A program made the position numbers and the translations under genes. This document shows, one piece after another, positions 5,795 to 13,936 of a DNA stretch of 18,680 nt. The number at the start of each line of letters is the position of its first letter. Position 1 is the stretch's first letter. This DNA is from Acholeplasmataceae bacterium UBA2284 (GTDB taxonomy: Bacteria; Bacillota_I; Bacilli_A; Acholeplasmatales; Acholeplasmataceae), in NCBI GenBank assembly GCA_002345705.1, contig DDWO01000023.1:17724-36403 (forward strand), in the 5' to 3' direction. The notes under the pieces were generated by a model. The model was given only the letters and a program-made list of their open reading frames with translations. It searched no databases and was not told where the DNA came from.

Positions 5795-6611
5795 GCTCAT
5801 TATTACATGCGCTATATCAGGTGCAGAAACAAGTAAAAAAGATAATGAGTATGTTCCATATACAATCAAAGAAACTGTGGAGGAAGCATACCATGCTTAT
5901 CTAGCAGGAGCATCAATAATCCATTTACACGTGCGACATGATGATGGAACACCTACTCAAAGTAAATTGCGTTATCAAGCCGTTATCAATGGTATTAAAA
6001 AGAAATGCCCAGATGTAATTATTCAACCATCAACAGGTGGTGCTGTTGGTATGTCTAGAATGACTAGACTTAAACCAACAGAGCTTGATATTGAAATGGC
6101 TACCTTAGATTGTGGCACACTCAATTTTGGTGGAGATCAAATTTTTGTCAATACTGAAAACGACATTAAATATTTCGCTAATACCTTGCATGAAAGAAAT
6201 ATCTTTCCTGAATTAGAGTGCTTTGAAAAGGGACATATTGATATGGTTCTAAGACTTCATAAAAAAGGGTTTATTCATAAGCCTATGCATTTTAGTTTTG
6301 TTCTTGGTGTCAATGGTGGAATGACAGGTGAAGAAAGAGACTTTTATTTCATGAAGGAAAGTATACCGAGTGACTCTACTTTTAGTGTTGCTGGTATTGG
6401 TAAATACGAATTTCCATTGGCTGAGTTATCCATCAAAAACGGTGGTCATGTGAGAGTCGGATTAGAGGATAATATCTATCTTGAAAAAGGTGTATTAGCA
6501 AAGGGTAACAAAGAGCTAGTTGAAAAAGTAGTTTCAATCGCGAAAAGATATGGAAGAGAAATAGCAACTCCAAATGAAGCGAGAGAAATTTTAGGTATAA
6601 GGAGAAAATAA
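5787..6611 (+). CDS. kce: 3-keto-5-aminohexanoate cleavage enzyme
   Basis: This 274-residue zinc enzyme of the DUF849/BKACE family joins 3-keto-5-aminohexanoate with acetyl-CoA to give acetoacetate and L-3-aminobutyryl-CoA. The start NKLIITCAISGAETSKKDN is typical. His46 and His48 in IIHLHVR and Glu227 in VRVGLEDN are the expected metal ligands, almost exactly where they stand in characterised Kce. QPSTGGAVGMS and the FGGDQIFVNT region shape the active site in the family. A longer frame from 5754 (TTG) is open, but ATG 5787 gives the family N-terminus and overlaps the kal stop, indicating coupling. The gene ends one base before kdd, with AAGGAG just ahead of the kdd start. Confidence 0.95.
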   Translation: MNKLIITCAISGAETSKKDNEYVPYTIKETVEEAYHAYLAGASIIHLHVRHDDGTPTQSKLRYQAVINGIKKKCPDVIIQPSTGGAVGMSRMTRLKPTELDIEMATLDCGTLNFGGDQIFVNTENDIKYFANTLHERNIFPELECFEKGHIDMVLRLHKKGFIHKPMHFSFVLGVNGGMTGEERDFYFMKESIPSDSTFSVAGIGKYEFPLAELSIKNGGHVRVGLEDNIYLEKGVLAKGNKELVEKVVSIAKRYGREIATPNEAREILGIRRK

Positions 6612-7643
6612 ATGAAGCTATCAAGATATGGAATTCACAGAGTCATCGGAGAAACAGGTGTGCTACCTCAGGCAGCACATAAAATTGATTCAATTCCGAT
6701 ATGCTATGAAAATGAAATGCTAATTGAAGTAGATACCTTAAATATTGACTCCGCATCATTTCATCAAATAAAAGAAGCGTGTAAATCTGATGTTTTCTTG
6801 ATGAAGGATATGATTCTTAATATCGTAAGGACTCAAGGTAAAATGCAAAATCCAGTGACAAAAAGTGGTGGAATGCTTATTGGTTCCATCAAGGAAATTG
6901 GTAAAAAGTTTTCTAACCAATCCTTATCCATCGGAACTAAAATCGCTACCCTCGTCTCTCTTTCCCTAACGCCATTGCATATTGAAGAAATCATATCAAT
7001 CAATATTAGTAATGAACAGGTCAAAATCAAGGGACAAGCAATTTTATTTGATTCAGGCATTTATTCAGTTATTCCTAATGACTTAAGTGAGAATTTAGTT
7101 TTAGCGGCACTTGACGTTGCTGGTGCACCAGCCCAAGTCAAAAAGTTAGCTAAGCTTGGACAAACAGTCTTAATCATCGGTGCAGCAGGTAAAAGCGGTG
7201 TGCTTTGTGCCTATCAAGCAAAAAAGAATGTTGGTCCAAACGGAAAAGTTATTGGCTTAGTCAATGAAGAGTCTCAAAGAGATTTATTAATATCCTTAGG
7301 CCTATGCGATGAAATCATTTTGGAAAATGCATTAAATAGCTTAGCTGTCTATGAAAAGGTTTCATCACTCACCAATGGAGAGTTGGCAGACTTAACCATT
7401 AATGTAGTCAATGTACAAAATACAGAAATGACAGCTATTCTTTCTACAAAGGATCACGGCATTGTCTATTTCTTTAGTATGGCTACATCCTTCACTAAAG
7501 CAGCACTCGGTGCTGAAGGTGTTGGTAAAGATTTAGATATGATGATTGGTAATGGATATACAAAGGGACATGCAGAAATCACATTAGACATATTAAGAGA
7601 AAATAGAAAGCTCTACGATTTATTTATGAAGAGATACGCATAG
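6612..7643 (+). CDS. kdd: L-erythro-3,5-diaminohexanoate dehydrogenase
   Basis: This 343-residue NAD(P)-dependent oxidoreductase oxidatively deaminates 3,5-diaminohexanoate to 3-keto-5-aminohexanoate and ammonia. The start KLSRYGIHRVIGETGVLPQAAHKID and the PVTKSGGMLIGSI segment (about 77-89) fit Kdd. The nucleotide-binding loop is G190-A-A-G193-K-S-G196, in VLIIGAAGKSGVLCAYQAK. It lies between kce and kamA, the usual neighbourhood of kdd, with an AAGGAG site 10 bases before ATG. Length is as in known Kdd proteins (about 340-350). It is the redox step of the pathway and produces NADH or NADPH; cofactor choice is not decided here. Confidence 0.92.
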   Translation: MKLSRYGIHRVIGETGVLPQAAHKIDSIPICYENEMLIEVDTLNIDSASFHQIKEACKSDVFLMKDMILNIVRTQGKMQNPVTKSGGMLIGSIKEIGKKFSNQSLSIGTKIATLVSLSLTPLHIEEIISINISNEQVKIKGQAILFDSGIYSVIPNDLSENLVLAALDVAGAPAQVKKLAKLGQTVLIIGAAGKSGVLCAYQAKKNVGPNGKVIGLVNEESQRDLLISLGLCDEIILENALNSLAVYEKVSSLTNGELADLTINVVNVQNTEMTAILSTKDHGIVYFFSMATSFTKAALGAEGVGKDLDMMIGNGYTKGHAEITLDILRENRKLYDLFMKRYA

Positions 7644-7653
7644 GGAGGAAAAT

Positions 7654-8928
7654 ATGAAAATAGAATTGAATCAAAAGTACATCGAAAGAAAGAATAAGTA
7701 TTTTAAGGATGTATCTGAAAGTGATTGGAATGATTGGAAGTGGCAGACATCTAATCGTATTAAAAATGCTGAGCAGCTAAAGAAATATATCAACCTAACA
7801 GAGAATGAAGAACAAACCATTCAAAAGGTTTTAGGTCACTTACGTATGGCAATCACACCATATTATCTATCTTTAATTGATCCAGATAATCCAAAGTGCC
7901 CTATTCGTCAGCAGGCAATCCCTTTTGGAAGTGAACTGATTACAGGGAAAAATGATTTATATGATCCACTACACGAGGATCATGATTCACCAGTCCCGGG
8001 CTTAACTCACAGATATCCTGATCGTGTGCTTTTTCTCATTACAGATATGTGTTCAACATATTGTAGACATTGTACAAGAAGAAGATTTGCAGGACAAAAG
8101 GATGCTGAATTAAAAATTGAACAAATCGATAATGCAATAGACTATATAAGAAATCATCCTGAAGTCAATGATGTTCTTTTATCAGGTGGCGACGCATTTA
8201 TGGCAAGTGATGAAAGAATAGAATACATATTAAAAAAATTAAGAGAAATTGATCATGTACAAGTGATTCGTTTTGGTACACGCACACCTGTCGTGATGCC
8301 ACAAAGAGTAACTGAAAAGCTTGTAAATATGCTTAAGAAATATCATCCAATTTGGGTAAACACACATTTCAATCATGCAGATGAAATCACTCCAGAAAGT
8401 AAACATGCAATTGACTTACTAGCTGATGCTGGTATTCCAGTTGGTAATCAAAGTGTGTTGCTTAGAGGAGTCAATGATTGTGTACACATTATGCGTAAGC
8501 TCGTTAAGGGATTAATAGCTATCCGTGTACGTCCATATTATATCTATCAATGTGATCTTTCCTATGGTATTGAACATTTTAGAACGACAGTTTCTAAGGG
8601 TATAGAAATCATTGAAGGCTTAAGAGGTCATATTAGTGGATTTGCAGTACCAACATTTGTTGTCGATGGACCAAATGGTGGAGGTAAAATCCCTGTGATG
8701 CCTAACTATTTAATATCTCAAGCACCAGGCAAAGTGGTACTTCGTAACTTTGAAGGTGTGTTTACAACCTATAGTGAACCTGATCATTACGTTTCAGCTT
8801 GCGACTGTGAAGACTGCAAGAAGGAGAAATTAGAAGGCATTAGTGGACTATTAAGTGGAACAAGAATAGCACTTGAACCAGAGCATTTAAAGAGAAATGA
8901 GCGGATTACTCGTGAAAAACATAATTGA
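7654..8928 (+). CDS. kamA: L-lysine 2,3-aminomutase (radical SAM, PLP)
   Basis: This 424-residue enzyme interconverts L-lysine and L-beta-lysine, the first step of the pathway. Cys133, Cys137 and Cys140 in MCSTYCRHCTRR bind the [4Fe-4S] cluster for S-adenosylmethionine cleavage. Lys345 in GPNGGGKIPVMP is the PLP lysine. Both are shifted by the same eight residues from the numbering of the Clostridium subterminale enzyme, so the protein is collinear. LLSGGDAFM (about 172-180) is the GGE-type SAM-binding region. A Cys-rich end (CDCEDC, near 389-394) matches the zinc-binding tail of clostridial KamA. GGGAGG precedes the ATG. The last 32 bases overlap the next gene. Confidence 0.97.
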   Translation: MKIELNQKYIERKNKYFKDVSESDWNDWKWQTSNRIKNAEQLKKYINLTENEEQTIQKVLGHLRMAITPYYLSLIDPDNPKCPIRQQAIPFGSELITGKNDLYDPLHEDHDSPVPGLTHRYPDRVLFLITDMCSTYCRHCTRRRFAGQKDAELKIEQIDNAIDYIRNHPEVNDVLLSGGDAFMASDERIEYILKKLREIDHVQVIRFGTRTPVVMPQRVTEKLVNMLKKYHPIWVNTHFNHADEITPESKHAIDLLADAGIPVGNQSVLLRGVNDCVHIMRKLVKGLIAIRVRPYYIYQCDLSYGIEHFRTTVSKGIEIIEGLRGHISGFAVPTFVVDGPNGGGKIPVMPNYLISQAPGKVVLRNFEGVFTTYSEPDHYVSACDCEDCKKEKLEGISGLLSGTRIALEPEHLKRNERITREKHN

Positions 8929-9889
8929 TGGTGTTGAAACATTGGGAATTATTGGATTGTCAAAAAATACTGGGAAGACAACAACATTAAATAAAATTAT
9001 AGAAATGTATCAAAATATAACAATCGGATTAACAAGCATTGGACTAGATGGTGAGTCACTCGATCAAGTGAATTTCTTGCCAAAGCCTAAAATCATTGTT
9101 AGACCAAGAATGGTTATAGCTACAGCATATGAATGTCTTGTAGCATCCAATCTAGAGTATGAAGTCATAAAACAAACAGACATGAGAACAGCCTTAGGAT
9201 TGGTTTACATCGTAAGAATTTTAAGTGAAGGTACGATGGTTATTGCAGGACCTACAACAAATTATGATTTACATCAGCTTATATTAATGTTGAAGCCCTA
9301 TGTAGAAAAAATTCTTGTTGATGGTGCATTCAATCGGATGACATTTGCAAATATTGAATCACTAGACGCGATTGTTTTAGCAACAGGTGCTGCTTATTCA
9401 ACAGATATGAATAAAACTGTTTTGCAAACAAAGCATATTGTTGAATCCTTTAACTTGAAAAAAACAACAGATTACACAAGAACACCAGATGACTCACTGA
9501 TCATTCATACCAAGCATAGACATTTAACATTTCATGAAAAAAATATGAATACATTCAAATTGATTGATTTGGAATTAAACGAGAAGATAGAGTCAATGTA
9601 TATTAAAGGAGCAATCACAGAACAAATGATTGATTTCTTTATTGCGCATGACTTTAGAGACTTTACTTTAGTTTGTGATGATGCAACAAAGCTTTTATTT
9701 AAAGATCATTATTTTGACTACATAGAAAAATTGAATATTCAAATTCATGTAATCCATCAGACTCCACTCCTTTTTGTAACCATCAATCCATGGAGTCCAA
9801 TCGGACATCATTATAATGAAGCCTTGTTTTTAAATGTCATGCAAAGGGAACTAGCTGTTCCAGTTTACAATGTTAAGAAAATGGAGTAA
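8897..9889 (+). CDS. kamB: KamB-type P-loop protein, putative aminomutase reactivase subunit
   Basis: This 330-residue protein begins with a nucleotide-binding loop, TLGIIGLSKNTGKTTTLNK (residues 15-33), a MobB-like KNTGKTT variant of Walker A with Lys27. It has no obvious transmembrane segment. Between kamA and kamD this is the position and type of the KamB proteins of lysine-fermentation clusters, thought to help renew the AdoCbl-dependent lysine 5,6-aminomutase after inactivation. The ATG overlaps kamA by 32 bases without a strong ribosome site, so expression is probably coupled; GTG 8912 is an alternative start. The usual partner, a MutS-like ATPase (KamC), is not encoded between it and kamD, where it would be expected. 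Function is from context and fold. Confidence 0.75.
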   Translation: MSGLLVKNIIDGVETLGIIGLSKNTGKTTTLNKIIEMYQNITIGLTSIGLDGESLDQVNFLPKPKIIVRPRMVIATAYECLVASNLEYEVIKQTDMRTALGLVYIVRILSEGTMVIAGPTTNYDLHQLILMLKPYVEKILVDGAFNRMTFANIESLDAIVLATGAAYSTDMNKTVLQTKHIVESFNLKKTTDYTRTPDDSLIIHTKHRHLTFHEKNMNTFKLIDLELNEKIESMYIKGAITEQMIDFFIAHDFRDFTLVCDDATKLLFKDHYFDYIEKLNIQIHVIHQTPLLFVTINPWSPIGHHYNEALFLNVMQRELAVPVYNVKKME

Positions 9890-9892
9890 CCC

Positions 9893-11464
9893 ATGTCAAA
9901 ATTAAATTTAAACAAAGAAACAATTGAATCGTGTCGAAAGCTATCGAAAAAGATTGCATCCGATATGCAAAAAATGATTGATCAACACACAACAATAACT
10001 GTTGAAAGATCAATACTTAGACTACTAGGTATTGATGGCGTCAACGAATATCAGGTGCCACTTGTAAATGTGTTAAGTGATCATGTTGCTGAGGACTGTG
10101 ATATCTCAAAGGGTGTTGTTCATTATATGTCTTATGCTATCCATGATTTAAGTCTCACCCCACAAGAAATAGCACTTGGTGTATCCTCTAAATCCATCGA
10201 TTTATCCTCTTACTCCAATTTAGAGAAAAGCCCTTATTTAAGCGATATCATGCCATTCTTTCATAAGTCATTGGTTCGAATTGACGAGATGAAAAAGGAA
10301 AGAAAACTTAGAATAGAAGAATCGCCTCAAAAGAAGACACCAAGTAAGTATGTGATTGTTGCAACAGGTAATATATATGAAGACATTAAGCAAGCAATTT
10401 CAGCAGCTAAAAAGGGTGCTGACATCATTGCTGTCATTCGATCAACAGGACAGTCTTTATTAGACTATGTTCCCTTTGGTGCAACCACTGAAGGTTTTGG
10501 TGGAACCTATGCAACTCAAGAGAATTTTAGATTAATGAGAAAAGCTTTAGATGAAGTATCACAAGAAGAAAAAAGATATATCAAGCTTGTCAATTATGCA
10601 TCCGGATTATGCATGCCAGAAATTGTTGCTATGGGAGCAATTGAAAGATTAGACATGATGCTTAACGATTCTTTATATGGAATCATCTTTAGAGATATCA
10701 ACATGAAAAGAACATTTATAGATCAATACTTTTCAAGAGTATTATCCTCATATGCATCAATCATTATTAACACTGGTGAAGATAACTATTTAACAACATC
10801 AGATGCATTTGAGCATGCACATACAGTTTTAGCATCCCAATTTATTAATGAGCAATTTGCAAAAAATGCTTATATGGACGAATCCTTAATGGGCTTAGGT
10901 CATGCATACGAAATCAATCCTGAAATGGAAAACAGCTTTTTATATGAATTAGCGCAAGCGGAAATGTCTAGAGAAATATTTCCAAAATCACCGCTTAAAT
11001 ATATGCCACCAACAAAACACATGACTGGTGACATATTTAAAGGAACCATTCAAAACGCATTATTCAACATTACCGCAGTAACTTCGAAGCAATCGATTCA
11101 TTTACTAGGGATGATGACAGAAGCAATTCACACACCTTTTATGAGTGATCGAGCGATTGCATTAGATAACGCAAGCTACATTGAAAAAGCATTTATGGAT
11201 TTTGGTGATGAGATTACCTACAATCCTGAGGGGAAGATTGTAAAAAGAGCACATGATGTATTAAATGCTGCGAAAGACTTATTAGAGCAAATCAAGAAGG
11301 ATGGCATGTTTAAGTCATTAGAAAAAGGTGTGTTCGCAGAGATATCAAGACATGAGGATGGTGGGAAGGGGTTATCTGGAGTTTATGTGAAGCATCAAGA
11401 TTATCAAAACCCTATATTAGAAATCATGATTGAAAGATTAAAGGGTGAGCAGCATGGGAAATAA
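9893..11464 (+). CDS. kamD: Lysine 5,6-aminomutase, alpha subunit
   Basis: This 523-residue large subunit carries most of the substrate and cofactor cavity of the AdoCbl/PLP enzyme that moves the 6-amino group of beta-lysine to give 3,5-diaminohexanoate. The family stretch VIRSTGQSLLDYVPFGATTEGFGG (near residues 182-205) and the YGIIFRDINMKRTFIDQYFSR segment (near 262-282) are clear; the TGQS and FRDIN elements reappear in OraE as AGQS and YRNIN. The PLP lysine and cobalamin His are not here but in KamE, as expected. The start ATG lies three bases after the kamB stop with GGAG ahead. It overlaps the start of kamE by 11 bases. Length is normal for the family. Confidence 0.95.
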   Translation: MSKLNLNKETIESCRKLSKKIASDMQKMIDQHTTITVERSILRLLGIDGVNEYQVPLVNVLSDHVAEDCDISKGVVHYMSYAIHDLSLTPQEIALGVSSKSIDLSSYSNLEKSPYLSDIMPFFHKSLVRIDEMKKERKLRIEESPQKKTPSKYVIVATGNIYEDIKQAISAAKKGADIIAVIRSTGQSLLDYVPFGATTEGFGGTYATQENFRLMRKALDEVSQEEKRYIKLVNYASGLCMPEIVAMGAIERLDMMLNDSLYGIIFRDINMKRTFIDQYFSRVLSSYASIIINTGEDNYLTTSDAFEHAHTVLASQFINEQFAKNAYMDESLMGLGHAYEINPEMENSFLYELAQAEMSREIFPKSPLKYMPPTKHMTGDIFKGTIQNALFNITAVTSKQSIHLLGMMTEAIHTPFMSDRAIALDNASYIEKAFMDFGDEITYNPEGKIVKRAHDVLNAAKDLLEQIKKDGMFKSLEKGVFAEISRHEDGGKGLSGVYVKHQDYQNPILEIMIERLKGEQHGK

Positions 11465-12218
11465 GTCGAATTGGATTAGACCATATGGAGATACTCTAAA
11501 TGATGGAAAAGTTCAACTAAGCTTTTCTCTACCTATTCCATGCAATGCCTTAGGAGAAGAAGCAGCTAAAAAAATTGCACTACAAATGGGAATACATAAT
11601 CCTTCAGTTGTTCATGCAACACCCTTATCAGATCAATTTAGCTTTTATATAGTTTATGGTACTTCAGAGCATCAAATCGATGTATCAGCAGTCCATATCA
11701 ATGAAGTAGAATCTAAATCGATGAGTAAGGAAGAAATAGAGGAGCATATTGAAAAAAACTTTATAGAACCTCTAGTCTTTATCGGTGCGTCGACAGGTAC
11801 AGACGCACATACGGTAGGAATTGATGCCATCATGAATATGAAGGGCTACAATGGTAATTATGGCTTAGAACGATACAAAGGAATTCATGCGATCAATCTT
11901 GGCGGTCAAATCGAAAATGAAACACTCTTGGAAAAGGCAATTTATTATAAGGCAGATGTAATATTAATTAGTCAAACAGTGACACAAAAGGATGTTCATA
12001 TCGAAAACTTGACAAAGTTTATCGAGCTACTTGAAGCTGAAAACAAAAGAAAAGATTTTATCGTTATTATTGGAGGACCTAGAATTAATCATAGTCTTGC
12101 TAAAGAATTAGGCTACGATGCTGGATTCGGTCCAAAAAAATATGCATTTGATGTCGCAAGTTTCGCTGTTCAAGCATTAAAGGATAAGAGCATTAAGTCT
12201 AAGAAAGCACCAGAATAG
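11454..12218 (+). CDS. kamE: Lysine 5,6-aminomutase, beta subunit (cobalamin- and PLP-binding)
   Basis: This 254-residue subunit has an N-terminal dimerisation part and a C-terminal Rossmann B12 domain. GTDAHTVGIDAIMNMKG contains the D-x-H-x-x-G cobalamin motif with His119 as lower axial ligand, and Lys130, eleven residues later, is the PLP-binding lysine, the same spacing as in the clostridial enzyme. SQTVTQKDVHI and the GGPRINHSLAKELGYDAGFGP segment complete the B12 fold. GTG at 11445 is in frame, but ATG 11454 follows AAGGGTGA at a good distance and is preferred. It overlaps kamD by 11 bases. After its stop come 66 bases with a possible internal promoter. Confidence 0.95.
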   Translation: MGNKSNWIRPYGDTLNDGKVQLSFSLPIPCNALGEEAAKKIALQMGIHNPSVVHATPLSDQFSFYIVYGTSEHQIDVSAVHINEVESKSMSKEEIEEHIEKNFIEPLVFIGASTGTDAHTVGIDAIMNMKGYNGNYGLERYKGIHAINLGGQIENETLLEKAIYYKADVILISQTVTQKDVHIENLTKFIELLEAENKRKDFIVIIGGPRINHSLAKELGYDAGFGPKKYAFDVASFAVQALKDKSIKSKKAPE

Positions 12219-12230
12219 ACTACATAAATA

Positions 12231-12239
12231 TGGTATAAT
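12231..12239 (+). promoter_or_regulatory. Possible internal promoter (extended -10) ahead of the adenosyltransferase gene
   Basis: TGGTATAAT at 12231-12239 is a perfect extended -10 element in the only sizeable gap of the lysine unit. No good -35 stands at the right distance, which extended -10 promoters can tolerate. It would let pduO and ord be made without the lysine riboswitch. Confidence 0.4.
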
Positions 12240-12284
12240 GATTATAGAAACCATACAAATTTAGATCATCAAAGGGAGAAATAT

Positions 12285-12785
12285 ATGAAGATTTACACTA
12301 AACGTGGAGACTTAGGACAAACTGATTTAATGAACAAGAGAGTAAGCAAAGCGGATTTACATATTGCTGTAAATGGTGCTTTTGATGAAGCGATGGCTTT
12401 TCTTTTAATGTCTAAGCATTATATGCGTCTTGCTGAAGTCATTGATGATATCAACCAAATACATGGTCATCTATTTGCAATTTGTCATGAAATTGCCTTA
12501 AATGATCCCAATAAATATATTACATTACCAGGTAACGTAGAATGGCTAGAATCAAGACTCGATCATTATGATTCAGAGTTAAAGCCTTTGACCAAGTTTA
12601 TCAAGCTCGATCAAACAAAGGCTGCTTCATGGCTTAATATCGCTAGAGTGACTATTAGAAGAGCTGAAAGAGAATTAATATTACTAGCAGCTGAGCAAGA
12701 ACTCAATGTGCATACACTCGCATATGTCAACCGTTTATCTGATTACTTATTTACCGTAGCAAGATATTTTGATGAAGTACAGTAA
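12285..12785 (+). CDS. PduO-type ATP:cob(I)alamin adenosyltransferase
   Basis: This 166-residue four-helix-bundle enzyme transfers the adenosyl group of ATP to cob(I)alamin, making the AdoCbl used by KamDE and OraSE. The ATP-binding start IYTKRGDLGQTDLMNKRVSK, the IRRAERELI helix (near 124-132) and YVNRLSDYLFTVAR (near 148-161) are the family signatures. It is somewhat divergent: GAFDEAMAF stands for the common G-x-V-D-E-L-N, and the usual TPPLKxFILPGG segment reads KPLTKFIKLDQ. The family's normal length is about 180-190. AAAGGGAG precedes the ATG. It lies after kamE and 12 bases before ord, so it sits between the two B12-dependent pathways it would serve. Its partners in cobalamin reduction are not in the window. 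Confidence 0.88.
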   Translation: MKIYTKRGDLGQTDLMNKRVSKADLHIAVNGAFDEAMAFLLMSKHYMRLAEVIDDINQIHGHLFAICHEIALNDPNKYITLPGNVEWLESRLDHYDSELKPLTKFIKLDQTKAASWLNIARVTIRRAERELILLAAEQELNVHTLAYVNRLSDYLFTVARYFDEVQ

Positions 12786-12797
12786 TAGGGAGGTATT

Positions 12798-13841
12798 ATG
12801 GATAAAGTTAAAGTTATAATTTGGGGATTTGGAGCAATGGGTCGTGGCATGGCACAAATGCTTCTTCTTAAAAAGGGTGTTGAAATCACTGGTATTTGTG
12901 ATTTAAACCCAGAATATATTGGTAAGGATTTTCAAGGAATTTTGAACACAAAATCTGATCATCCAGCTGTAAAGATTAATGGAAATATAGACCATTTGCT
13001 ATCAACAACGGTTGCAGATGTTGTATTGCTATGCACTGACTCATTTGTGAAGGGTGCATTCGACAAGATAAAAAAAGTTATATCAAGCAAAATGAATTGT
13101 ATTAGCACTGCTGAAGAAATGGCGTATCCCTATGCATCTGAACCAGAGCTTGCTGCTCAAATTGATAATCTAGCTAAAGCATTTGGTGTTACTGTACTTG
13201 GTACAGGCATCAATCCAGGATTCATTATGGATTTATTAGTGGTAGCATTAACAGGAACGATGGTTGATGTAGAGCATATTGAAGCGAAAAGAGTCAACTC
13301 TCTCTCACCTTTTGGACCAACGGTAATGCATGAACAAGGCGTCGGTATTTCATTAAATGAATATCATAAACGTATTATGGATGGCACATTAGCAGGACAT
13401 GTTGGATTTAACGAAAGTATTCATATGATTGGCGATGCACTTGGTGTTAAACTAACAGGCTTTAAGCAACAAATGGAGCCTATCATTACCAATATTGATC
13501 GTAAGAGCCCTTATGGTGAAGCGAAAGCAGGAACACTTGCTGGTATTAATATGACCGGCCAAGGTATGGTTCATGGTGATGTTTTCATTGATATGATTCA
13601 CCCACAGCAAATTGAGCCTGAAAGTGAAGGCACAATCACTGGCGATTATATCAATTTAAAAGGCACACCAAATATTAACATGAAGATTACTCCTGAAATC
13701 AATGGTGGAATTGGAACGATTGCAATGTGTGTGAATATGATTCCACATGTTTTAAATGCTAAAAGTGGTTTAAAGACAATGATTGATTTACCTGTTCCTC
13801 GTGCAATTTTAGGCGATATGAGGGATTTAATTGAACAATAA
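12798..13841 (+). CDS. ord: 2,4-diaminopentanoate dehydrogenase
   Basis: This 347-residue NAD(P)-dependent enzyme of the DapB-like dehydrogenase family oxidises 2,4-diaminopentanoate to 2-amino-4-oxopentanoate and ammonia in ornithine degradation. The dinucleotide loop is G10-F-G12-A-M-G15 in VIIWGFGAMGRGMAQML. Further typical features are the STAEEMAYP stretch (near 112-120), LGTGINPGFIMDLL (near 135-148) and a substrate domain with NSLSPFGPTVMHEQGVG. GGGAGG lies just before ATG. It is the last gene of the lysine unit, ahead of a strong terminator, while the other ornithine genes are in the next unit. The call rests on the family and on ortAB/oraSE immediately downstream; homologous 3,5-diaminohexanoate use is unlikely since kdd is present. 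Confidence 0.88.
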   Translation: MDKVKVIIWGFGAMGRGMAQMLLLKKGVEITGICDLNPEYIGKDFQGILNTKSDHPAVKINGNIDHLLSTTVADVVLLCTDSFVKGAFDKIKKVISSKMNCISTAEEMAYPYASEPELAAQIDNLAKAFGVTVLGTGINPGFIMDLLVVALTGTMVDVEHIEAKRVNSLSPFGPTVMHEQGVGISLNEYHKRIMDGTLAGHVGFNESIHMIGDALGVKLTGFKQQMEPIITNIDRKSPYGEAKAGTLAGINMTGQGMVHGDVFIDMIHPQQIEPESEGTITGDYINLKGTPNINMKITPEINGGIGTIAMCVNMIPHVLNAKSGLKTMIDLPVPRAILGDMRDLIEQ

Positions 13842-13845
13842 CTTG

Positions 13846-13879
13846 AATAGGAAATCTTTCTTTTAGATTTCCTATTTTT
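13846..13879 (+). terminator. Strong intrinsic terminator after ord
   Basis: AATAGGAAATCT (13846-13857) pairs perfectly over 12 bases with AGATTTCCTATT (13865-13876) around a seven-base loop, and the T-run reaches 13879. It separates the lysine unit from the ornithine unit. Confidence 0.9.
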
Positions 13880-13896
13880 GGTAATTTCAGCAGATA

Positions 13897-13917
13897 TACT
13901 CTATACAAAATAGAGTA
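13897..13917 (+). promoter_or_regulatory. Perfect 8-bp inverted repeat, operator candidate
   Basis: TACTCTAT (13897-13904) and ATAGAGTA (13910-13917) form a perfect inverted repeat with a five-base spacer, overlapping the proposed -35. No T-run follows, so it is not a terminator. A dimeric repressor or activator is a reasonable reading; no regulator gene is visible here. Confidence 0.5.
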
Positions 13918-13930
13918 AAAATGTTATCAT
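13902..13930 (+). promoter_or_regulatory. Probable promoter of the ornithine unit
   Basis: TATACA (13902-13907) and TATCAT (13925-13930) are spaced by 17 bases. Both boxes depart from consensus, which fits a regulated promoter. The terminator before and the gap of about 150 bases support a promoter in this interval. The expected start of transcription near 13937 falls in the cre-like site. Confidence 0.5.
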
Positions 13931-13936
13931 ATAGAT

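Noticed and set aside
8897..9889. MobB-like molybdopterin protein for the P-loop gene
   Set aside because: The loop is similar, but the length of 330 residues and the place between kamA and kamD fit the KamB type; no molybdenum genes are nearby.
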